Below are positions 32,949-40,081 of a DNA stretch of 64,000 nucleotides, piece by piece. The translations under genes and the position numbers were made by a program. Within the stretch, counting starts at the first letter, position 1. Every line of letters starts with the position of its first letter. Source of the stretch: SLST01 sp964458555. Its GTDB lineage: Bacteria > Spirochaetota > Spirochaetia > DSM-27196 > SLST01. A model generated the notes under the pieces. That model saw only the letters and a list, made by a program, of their open reading frames with translations. It ran no database searches and had not been told where the DNA came from. The DNA is taken from assembly GCA_964458555.1 (NCBI GenBank), contig CAYWJH010000002.1, positions 27,257-91,256 of the forward strand, read 5' to 3'.

Positions 32949-35921
32949 ATGGCGAAGCAACGGGCAGAGGCGACCGGACAGCTCGAGATCACGCTTGACG
33001 AGCAGGGGCTCGAGGCGAAGGCCAGGTTCACTCCCGGCGAGGGAGAGACCTGGACGCCCGATCGACTCATAGAGGCGATGCGCGCCAAGGGTATCGTCGA
33101 GGGGTTCAGACCCGACGACCTGCGCCGGACCTTCGCACTCGTTCTGCAGCGCGGCACGAGCGAGCCATTCGTCGTGGCGAAGGGGGTGCCTCCGGCCGAG
33201 CCGAAGCCCGAACAGGCACGCTTCCTCGAGATCGCCGTTCCCTCGCAGCTCGAAGAGCAGGCGCTGCGAGTGGTCGGCGAAGCGGCACCGCCGCGCATCA
33301 CGATCGAGAAGAAGGAGCGGATCAAGAAGCAGAAGACCGTGACGCGCAAGCCCAAGCTACCGTTCCTCCCGACGAAGGAAGAGACGGTCGACTACGTAGA
33401 CGAGAAGGTTCATCACGAGCGCGTCTACGTGGACCCGACCGTCGAGCGAACGGGCTACGCGACCGCCGGGCAGAAGATCGGGATGGTGGAAGGCAAGGAC
33501 GAGGGCAAGGCGGGCAGGAGCGTCACCGGCGACCTCATTCCCACGCGCGTGCTCGCCGACCCGTACTTCTACTGCGGCGACGGCGTCGAGCGACGACGCG
33601 ACGAGCTCTACGCCGAGCACGACGGGTTCGTCCGCGTAGGCGCGAACTGGGTCGATCTCGTCCCCTTCGAGACGCACGACTGGAAGCTCACGATCTCGCA
33701 CGACCGCGCGACGTGCTACTTCAGCTTCGACCCGGGGCACACGCACGCGAAACCGCCGACCGCCGTGGAGGTCCGCGCGAAGGCCGAAGAAATGGGCTTT
33801 CCGACCGACCAGCTTCTCGACGATGAGACGATCGAGGCGCTCATCGCTCGGGCGGTCTCGAGCGACGAGCCGATCGAGAACGAACCGCTGAACGCGAGCC
33901 GCGACGCCTCCTTCGACATCTACGTCTCCGAGGACAAGCTCGAGGCGCTGCTCAACATCCACAAGGGCACCGGGCGCGGCGCTCCGCTGGACCTGAAGGA
34001 GCTCGGCCGCGCGATCAAGCAGAGCCGGCTCGTCCGGCTCGACTACGAGCAGATCAAGAAGGACATCGCCGCGTTTCTGCAGAGCACCGATACCGAGCTG
34101 ATCGGCTACGTGCTCGCCGAGGGAACCGCCCCCGCGCCGGGACCCGAGCGCACGCTCGAGTTCAGCGTGCGCTTCCTGCCGGAGGAAAAGGCGCACGAGG
34201 TCGTCGAGCACCTCCGGCAAACGCTCCCCGAGGAGGGGCGCGCGGTCGAGAGCCTATTGGCCTTCCCGCCCGACGCGATCGAGGAGGTCGGGGAGGTCGA
34301 AGCCGACCAACGCGTGCTCACCGTTTCGCCGGAGGTCCCGGGCAAGCCGGGCGTCGACGTGTACGGTCAGCAGACCCCGGGGGCGAGCGCGCCCGAGCCG
34401 GCGGTGGAGCTCTACGAAAACGTCGAATGGAAGGAGAACATCGTCATCGCAACCGCGCGCGGTCTGCTCCACCGCGGGCGTCGCGACGACACCGAGCTGC
34501 TGCGTGTGCTGCCCCACGGCGACGCGACGGTCTCCGTTCGCGTGACCGACAACAGGATGGCCGCGCTCGTCACGCTCACACCGCCGGTGGGAACCGGCAG
34601 ACCGCTCGACTACGAAGACGTCGACGCCGCCGTGCGCGGCGCGGGCGTATCGAGCGGCGTGCGTGACGAGCTGCTCATGCGGGCGTGGGAGCGGGCGAGC
34701 GCCGGCGACGAGATCCGGGACCTGATCTTCGCCCGCGGTCGCCACGTAGAGAGCGGCGGCGAAGGCGAGTTGGAGATGCTCGTCGAGACCGCGTCCGGCA
34801 AGGGCATGACGCTGCGTGCCGACGGATCGGCCGACTACCGCAACCAGGATCGCATCACGACGGTCGCAAAGGGTACGCAGATCGCTCGGGTGCGCCCTCC
34901 CACCGATGAGAACCGCGAGGGCTGGGACGTTCTGGGCACCACCTTCCAGGCCGATAGCAGCTCAGCCGTCGAGGTGGACGCGGGCGAGAACATCGCCCTC
35001 GAGGAGGAGGCGGACGGGGCGCGGCTGCTCGTCGCGAAGATCGACGGGGAGCTCACTTACGAGGGCAACCGGTTCGAGATCCGGGCCTCGCACACCGTTG
35101 ACGGCGACGTCGACCTGCATACCGGCAACGTGAAGTTTCCCGGCACGGTCACCGTCAAGGGCTCGGTACGCGCCGGGTTCTACGTCATGGCGGGGGGTGA
35201 CGTCCAGGTCGCAGAGCTCGCCGAGGCGGCGCTCCTCAGCGCGGACGGCGACATCGTCGTGAACCAGGGAGTCAAAGGGGCGGGCAAGGCCGTACTACGC
35301 GCGAAGGGCTCGGTCGGGCTGACCTTCGCCGAGCAGGCGACGATCCTCGCGGTGGGCAACGTCCAGGCGAAGAACTCGCTCGTGCACTGCGAGGTGAAGT
35401 CCAACGGCAAGGTGCGCATGATCGGCGACCGGGGCAGCATCGTCGGCGGCCGCGTACGGGCGCGCGAAGGCCTGGTGACGCACAATCTCGGCTCCGAACG
35501 CGGCGTGAAGACGCAGGTCGAGTTCGGCCAGAACTATCTGATCGCGGACAAGATAGAGAGCGAAGAGCGCGAGATGGAGAAGCTGAAGCGACAGGTCACC
35601 AAGATCGACCTTGCGATGAAGGACGCCGAGCGCGCCGGCGAGCGCAGCCGGCTCGACCAGCTGCACACGAGGAAGCTCCAGATGCTGAAGGCGCTCGAGA
35701 AGCGGGGCTTGAGGGTCTTCACCTACCGCGAGCGGTTCGAAGAGCATCACGAATCGGAGATCGTCGTGGAGGGCACCCTCTACCCGGGGGTCGTCATCGA
35801 GACCCACGGCCGCACGCTCGAAATCACCTCGCCACGCAAGAACGTCATCGTGTCGTTCAGCCCGGAGACCGGCCGGATCGAGGAGCGCAGCGCCGCGAAG
35901 GAGTCGGAGCCCGAACGATGA
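32949..35921 (+). CDS. Very long FapA/DUF342 family protein
   Basis: 990 residues, against roughly 450-650 for usual members. The central and C-terminal parts match FapA (DUF342): repeated blocks of the type PGKPGVDVYGQ, ENREGWDVLG and SVTGDLIP, then a beta-solenoid with repeating ...GDVDLHTGNVKFPGTVTVKGSV... units (about residues 700-860), and a C-terminal coiled coil (EEREMEKLKRQVTKIDLAMKDA) followed by VVEGTLYPGVVIE. The N-terminal ~450 residues hold two more degenerate DUF342-N-like units, so the protein seems built by duplication. It lies between the MinD-like ATPase and lgt. Vibrio FapA is linked to polar positioning. A scaffold role is inferred. Confidence 0.85.
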   Translation: MAKQRAEATGQLEITLDEQGLEAKARFTPGEGETWTPDRLIEAMRAKGIVEGFRPDDLRRTFALVLQRGTSEPFVVAKGVPPAEPKPEQARFLEIAVPSQLEEQALRVVGEAAPPRITIEKKERIKKQKTVTRKPKLPFLPTKEETVDYVDEKVHHERVYVDPTVERTGYATAGQKIGMVEGKDEGKAGRSVTGDLIPTRVLADPYFYCGDGVERRRDELYAEHDGFVRVGANWVDLVPFETHDWKLTISHDRATCYFSFDPGHTHAKPPTAVEVRAKAEEMGFPTDQLLDDETIEALIARAVSSDEPIENEPLNASRDASFDIYVSEDKLEALLNIHKGTGRGAPLDLKELGRAIKQSRLVRLDYEQIKKDIAAFLQSTDTELIGYVLAEGTAPAPGPERTLEFSVRFLPEEKAHEVVEHLRQTLPEEGRAVESLLAFPPDAIEEVGEVEADQRVLTVSPEVPGKPGVDVYGQQTPGASAPEPAVELYENVEWKENIVIATARGLLHRGRRDDTELLRVLPHGDATVSVRVTDNRMAALVTLTPPVGTGRPLDYEDVDAAVRGAGVSSGVRDELLMRAWERASAGDEIRDLIFARGRHVESGGEGELEMLVETASGKGMTLRADGSADYRNQDRITTVAKGTQIARVRPPTDENREGWDVLGTTFQADSSSAVEVDAGENIALEEEADGARLLVAKIDGELTYEGNRFEIRASHTVDGDVDLHTGNVKFPGTVTVKGSVRAGFYVMAGGDVQVAELAEAALLSADGDIVVNQGVKGAGKAVLRAKGSVGLTFAEQATILAVGNVQAKNSLVHCEVKSNGKVRMIGDRGSIVGGRVRAREGLVTHNLGSERGVKTQVEFGQNYLIADKIESEEREMEKLKRQVTKIDLAMKDAERAGERSRLDQLHTRKLQMLKALEKRGLRVFTYRERFEEHHESEIVVEGTLYPGVVIETHGRTLEITSPRKNVIVSFSPETGRIEERSAAKESEPER

Positions 35922-36895
35922 GCCTTGCGTACCTCGAGTACCCTTCCTGGCTCTCTCCGCAAATCACACCGGGCCTGCCCATCCGCTGGTACGGGATCAT
36001 GTACCTGCTCGCCTTCCTCACCGCGTTCCTGCTCTTCCGCTACGAGGCGAGCCGGTCGGGCCTGACGCAGGATCGGGACCTGGTGGCGACCTTCTTCTAC
36101 TGGACGATCCTGGGCGCGCTGGCCGGCGGGCGCCTCTTCTACGTCTTCGTTTTCGGCGACACCGAGATCTACCTGAGCAAGCCGTGGCTCATCGTGTGGC
36201 CCTTCACCGAAGGACGCTTCACCGGGATCCAGGGCATGAGCTACCACGGGGGCTTCATCGGCGCCGTCGCGGCGGTCGTGCTCTTCTCGCGCGTCCACCG
36301 CGTGAACCTGCTCGACTGGGGCGACACGCTCGCCGTGGCCACCCCGCTCGGCTACACCTTCGGCCGCCTGGGGAACTTCATCAACGGCGAGCTTGCCGGC
36401 CGCGTAACGACCGTCTCGTGGGGGATGATCTTCCCGCGGATGCCACGGTACTCGATGGAGGAGCCGTGGGTGCCCGGGGTGATCGCAGAGACGAACCTCG
36501 TCGTTCCCGACGGCGCGCTCATGGTCAACCTGCCCCGTCATCCATCGCAGCTCTACGAGGCAGTCCTCGAGGGCCTCGTACTCTGGGCGCTGCTCTGGTT
36601 CGTCTTCCGCCGGCGACGTCCCTTTCCCGGTGCGTGCGTCGCGCTCTACGTCACCGGGTACGGCGTGGCACGATTCTTCGCCGAGTACTTTCGCGCCACC
36701 GACGAGGCGGTCGGCTACCTCGTCGCGCTGGGCGATCGGCTCGCGATGCCGCAGTTCACCACCTCCGCGCTGCACCTGAGCGAAGGACAGATGATCTCGC
36801 TGGGGATGGTGCTCATCGGCATCACGCTGTACGTGTCGTTCCGGCTCATCGCACCGCAGGAGGCGGTCGTCGAGACGTTCGATCACACCGAGTAG
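35918..36895 (+). CDS. lgt: Prolipoprotein diacylglyceryl transferase
   Basis: 325 residues, seven or so membrane helices. It attaches diacylglycerol from phosphatidylglycerol to the lipobox cysteine of prolipoproteins. The family signature GRLGNFINGELAGR is present, along with LPIRWYGIMY, MSYHGGFIGA, LPRHPSQLYEAVLEG and RFFAEYFRATD. Length is slightly above the usual 260-300. It overlaps the FapA stop (ATGA) and ends inside the 3' end of the convergent glycosyltransferase gene (13-bp overlap). Confidence 0.95.
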   Translation: MSLAYLEYPSWLSPQITPGLPIRWYGIMYLLAFLTAFLLFRYEASRSGLTQDRDLVATFFYWTILGALAGGRLFYVFVFGDTEIYLSKPWLIVWPFTEGRFTGIQGMSYHGGFIGAVAAVVLFSRVHRVNLLDWGDTLAVATPLGYTFGRLGNFINGELAGRVTTVSWGMIFPRMPRYSMEEPWVPGVIAETNLVVPDGALMVNLPRHPSQLYEAVLEGLVLWALLWFVFRRRRPFPGACVALYVTGYGVARFFAEYFRATDEAVGYLVALGDRLAMPQFTTSALHLSEGQMISLGMVLIGITLYVSFRLIAPQEAVVETFDHTE

Positions 36896-38280
36896 CGCTG
36901 CTTACTCTTCGACAGGCGTTGACGCGAGGCGCGGATCTCGTCGCCGTAGACCGCGAGCAACCCCTCGAGCTTCTCGCGCAGTACGCCGAGCCCGAACTCG
37001 CTGCGGGCGATCCGGAAGTTCGTCTCGATCATCTCCCGCCGCGCCTCCGCATGGGTCAGGATGTGGTGCATCGCGTCGAGCGCCGAGTCGGGTATGGCGA
37101 GTAGCCCGTCCTCGTCGTAGCGGTCGCGGATCTCGATGTTCTGCAGACCGGTAATCATGATATCGGTCTTGTAGACGAGGTAGGTCGTCGTAATCACCGG
37201 CACTCTCGCCGCGATCGCCTCGAGCAGCGCGTTGCCGAACCCCTCCCAGATTGGCAGATAGGTCACCAGATCCGCGTTGGCGAGGACGTCTCGGTTCGTG
37301 AACACGGGTCGCCCCCGCTCGTCGGTACCGCGTGTTGAGGCTACCCGATCGGCGATCATGTGAAATGGAATGCCCGCAGCGTCGGCCCGATCGCGAATCT
37401 GCTCAATGTAGTTTTCGTTCGGCTCGTCGCCCTGGTAGAGCGAGATGATGTAGTGCATCCGATCGCGAAACTCCGGATAGCGTTCGACGAAGCGGACGAG
37501 CAGCCGCACCGAATCCTCGATCCGTTTGCGAGGCACGATCCGCGTCGGCTGAACGACGAGGATGTCGTCGTCGCGGAAGCCGAGCTCGCTGCGGAAGCTC
37601 GCGTTGTACTCGTCGCGGGTCACCGGATTCTCGTAGTCCTCGCAGTTCGGGATGACAAACGGAGAGACCCGCTTCAGCGAGCGGAGGATGTGCGCGGCGT
37701 ACGAGCTGATAACGACGTGCTCGAGCCCGAGGTCGACCGGCGGCATGATCCGGGTGAGCAGCCCGCGAATACGCGTATCGCTGAAGCGGCTGCGCTCCCA
37801 CCAGAAGTCGTGGTGATGGAAGATGGTGGCGACGCGCTGCTCGGTCGCGACCCGGTGCACGGCGAGGCCGCCGAGCAGCGTCATGGGCATGGCGTTCGTG
37901 TTCTCGGCGACGAGCACGTCTATGTCGTGCTCGCGGACGATGTCGTGGAGCGCGCCGGCCACATCGGCCCCCTGCGCCTCCATCTGGTCGACGAGTTTCT
38001 GCCGCTGCTCGCCGTTGAGCTGCGGCGGCCGCTTACTGAGGTGGGGAAAGACGAGTCGCTCGTACTCGCGCTGCTCCGGCGTGTCGAACCGGATCTGCGG
38101 AAGGTCGAGCTGACGGTCGGGCGCCGGACGCTCGAGCTGCGCGGCGTAGCGACCCGCCACGGTGACGACCTCGTGGCCGAGAGACTCGAGTGTCTCGATC
38201 CACTTGTCCGCCTCGAGCGAGACGCCGTCGACGTCTCCCAGCTTCCCGCTGACGAAGCCGATGCGGAAGGGGGTTCTCAT
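36883..38280 (-). CDS. Group 1 glycosyltransferase (GT4-like)
   Basis: 465 residues. A GT-B glycosyltransferase. The N-terminus RIGFVSGKLGDVDGVSLEADKW holds the donor/acceptor loop with the DGVS motif. The C-terminal half shows VVQPTRIVPRKRIEDSVRLLVRF and the donor-binding region LPIWEGFGNALLEAIAARVPVITT, which contains the E(x7)E pair. A middle block HHHDFWWERSRFSD is unusual. The start MRTPFRIGF is chosen because a promoter ends 7 nt before it. The acceptor and sugar are unknown; similar proteins make glycosylglycerates or glycolipids. Confidence 0.82.
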   Translation of the reverse strand: MRTPFRIGFVSGKLGDVDGVSLEADKWIETLESLGHEVVTVAGRYAAQLERPAPDRQLDLPQIRFDTPEQREYERLVFPHLSKRPPQLNGEQRQKLVDQMEAQGADVAGALHDIVREHDIDVLVAENTNAMPMTLLGGLAVHRVATEQRVATIFHHHDFWWERSRFSDTRIRGLLTRIMPPVDLGLEHVVISSYAAHILRSLKRVSPFVIPNCEDYENPVTRDEYNASFRSELGFRDDDILVVQPTRIVPRKRIEDSVRLLVRFVERYPEFRDRMHYIISLYQGDEPNENYIEQIRDRADAAGIPFHMIADRVASTRGTDERGRPVFTNRDVLANADLVTYLPIWEGFGNALLEAIAARVPVITTTYLVYKTDIMITGLQNIEIRDRYDEDGLLAIPDSALDAMHHILTHAEARREMIETNFRIARSEFGLGVLREKLEGLLAVYGDEIRASRQRLSKSKQRYSV

Positions 38281-38287
38281 GAGCGTC

Positions 38288-38316
38288 AAAGTAGCGGAAA
38301 GGTGGACGCCGAGCAA
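38288..38316 (-). promoter_or_regulatory. Promoter of the group 1 glycosyltransferase gene
   Basis: On the minus strand TTGCTC (38316-38311), 17 bp, TACTTT (38293-38288), ending 7 nt before the ATG. Confidence 0.5.
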
Positions 38317-38323
38317 CGAGGTG

Positions 38324-38352
38324 TTGTGCGCACGCCCGCGCTGCGGGATAAT
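38324..38352 (+). promoter_or_regulatory. Promoter of the OmpA-domain gene
   Basis: TTGTGC (38324-38329), 17 bp, GATAAT (38347-38352), ending 6 nt before the ATG at 38359. It lies only 8 bp from the divergent glycosyltransferase promoter. Confidence 0.55.
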
Positions 38353-38358
38353 GAGGCG

Positions 38359-39249
38359 ATGGCAGGTTCAATCGCCGTCCTGGTGGACAACAGAGAGTTC
38401 GTCCGCTTCTGCCCGCTGCGCGAGGGCGAAAGCGGTCTCATCAACCTCACGACGATGCTCCCCGACCAGGATCGCGCGTACATCGAGGTCTACTTCGTCA
38501 ACGGGAACCTCCGCGAGCACATCCACACGTTTCACGCGTCGGAGATCCGCACCGGCGATCGCAAACCGCAGATCGTCGTCTCAGCGCGCGTGCGCGGAAG
38601 CGCAACCGTCACGCTGCGCGTAGACGGAGAGCTCGTCGCCACCGAGGCCTTCTCGATTCCCGCCGCGATGCGCCGCGGGCGCCCCGGTCCCTGGATCGCC
38701 GCGGCCGGTGTGATCGTTCTCCTCGCGTTGCTCGGGTGGGGAATCTGGTGGATCACCTGGGGGTCCGGTCCCGTCGGGTCGTCCGGCGCGGCCTCCGCGG
38801 CCCGCGACGAGGCCGTCGCCGCGCCGGAAGCCGAGCCGCAGGACGACCCCGCTCCGCCGGCCGAGCCTCCCCCCTTGCCCGACGACCGTACGCTCTACTT
38901 CACCCCGGAAAGCGCCGACCTGATCCCGGAAACGCGCGCGAAGCTCGACGCGACGGCCACGGCGATCGCCGAGTGGGCCACCACCGGTGGCGATCCCGCG
39001 CGGCTGACGGTCACCGCGATCGGGCACACCGCGCTCTACGACACCGAGGCGTCGCGACTCGAGCTCTCGCGTGAACGCGCGCGGGCGACCGCAGCCCGCC
39101 TCGAGGCGCGGCTGGAGGAGCTTGGTATCAGAGGCGTCAGGATCGAGACGTCAGGACGCGGCGGTCGCGACCCGGTCACTCGCGAGATCGAAACGCAGTG
39201 GCTCAATCGTCGGGTAGAGATCGCCGTCGAGACCGGCGCGGGCGAGTAG
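38359..39249 (+). CDS. Membrane protein with C-terminal OmpA-like domain
   Basis: 296 residues. About 95 N-terminal residues are cytoplasmic and beta-rich; a single transmembrane helix follows (WIAAAGVIVLLALLGWGIWWITW, about residues 113-136); then an acidic Pro/Ala-rich linker; and a C-terminal OmpA-like peptidoglycan-binding domain of ~115 residues (TLYFTPESADLIPETRAKLDATA, ELSRERARATAARLEARLEELG, ending NRRVEIAVE). The order resembles a MotB-type arrangement, though the N-terminus is longer than in MotB and the MotB proton-channel Asp is not obvious. Confidence 0.8.
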   Translation: MAGSIAVLVDNREFVRFCPLREGESGLINLTTMLPDQDRAYIEVYFVNGNLREHIHTFHASEIRTGDRKPQIVVSARVRGSATVTLRVDGELVATEAFSIPAAMRRGRPGPWIAAAGVIVLLALLGWGIWWITWGSGPVGSSGAASAARDEAVAAPEAEPQDDPAPPAEPPPLPDDRTLYFTPESADLIPETRAKLDATATAIAEWATTGGDPARLTVTAIGHTALYDTEASRLELSRERARATAARLEARLEELGIRGVRIETSGRGGRDPVTREIETQWLNRRVEIAVETGAGE

Positions 39250-39255
39250 CGGCTG

Positions 39256-39267
39256 CCGCCCGGGCGG
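39256..39267. terminator. GC palindrome between convergent genes
   Basis: CCGCCCGGGCGG is a perfect 12-bp palindrome between the stops of the OmpA-domain gene and the lipoprotein gene. A loop would reduce the stem, and no T run follows; termination is only a possibility. Confidence 0.25.
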
Positions 39268-39278
39268 GACGGCGCGGC

Positions 39279-40067
39279 CTACTCGACCCACTCCACCGCG
39301 AGCGACGCGACGGGGCTTTCGACCCCCTGCCAGATCGCGATCACCCGGTACTCGGCCGCCGTGGGCTCGGGCGACCAGATGTAGGTTCCCTCGCAGCGCT
39401 GCGACTCCCAGTGCTCGTCGACGGTAGGCTCGGTGCCGTCGCGGTTGATGTAGAGCATCGCCGCGGCGTAGCCGCACGCGATCTCCAGCCGGGCGGCGGG
39501 GTCGGTGCCGTCGGAGACGGGGATCTCGACGCTGCCGGAAACCTCGCGCCCCTCGACGAGGAAGGTGGGCCTCGCCAGATCCGGCGATTCCTCGTGACGC
39601 CACTGGACGGCGAGCGTGAAGGGGTCGCTGTACCGCCCGTCGAGCTCGGCGACGACCTGGTAGAGCGCGACGCCTTCGAGCAGCCTCGTGATGGGCCGGG
39701 GAGACTCCGGATCGATCGACCCGCCCCAGTTGTTCTGCGCCGACGGGACGCTGCGGTCTCTCGTGACGTAGAGCGCCACGTCGGGGTTGGCGCTCATGGG
39801 TAGCAACCGCCCGGCCGGCGGCCCGCCGGTGGGAAGCGTCACGGTCTCCCCGGATACGAAGGACGTGCCGTCGGCCGCTTGGAAGTAGGCGACCTCCGGC
39901 TCTTCGAGCGGGCCGGCAGACTCGTCGGCCGGTTCGGTAGTCTCGGCCGGTTGCTCTTGAGCGGCCTCATCCCCGGGAGCGTCCTGCGGAGCCTCTTCCT
40001 GAGAGGCGCAGCCTGCCAGCCACAGGAGCACGCCGAGCCCCACGATCATTCTGAGTACGGCCTTCAT
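39279..40067 (-). CDS. Lipoprotein, possible Ig-like or chitobiase-type C-terminal modules
   Basis: 262 residues. The N-terminus MKAVLRMIVGLGVLLWLAGCAS is a lipoprotein signal with lipobox LAGC; mature protein starts at Cys20. A Gln/Glu/Pro-rich linker of ~35 residues follows. Two similar beta modules of about 100 residues come next (compare DVALYVTRDRSVPSAQNNW with AMLYINRDGTEPTVDEHWE), the kind seen in CHB_HEX_C-type and other repeat modules of spirochaete surface proteins. Good ribosome site (GGAGGTAGTT-ATG) and a TAGAAT -10 inside the lnt 3' end. Function unknown. Confidence 0.72.
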   Translation of the reverse strand: MKAVLRMIVGLGVLLWLAGCASQEEAPQDAPGDEAAQEQPAETTEPADESAGPLEEPEVAYFQAADGTSFVSGETVTLPTGGPPAGRLLPMSANPDVALYVTRDRSVPSAQNNWGGSIDPESPRPITRLLEGVALYQVVAELDGRYSDPFTLAVQWRHEESPDLARPTFLVEGREVSGSVEIPVSDGTDPAARLEIACGYAAAMLYINRDGTEPTVDEHWESQRCEGTYIWSPEPTAAEYRVIAIWQGVESPVASLAVEWVE

Positions 40068-40081
40068 AACTACCTCCGACT

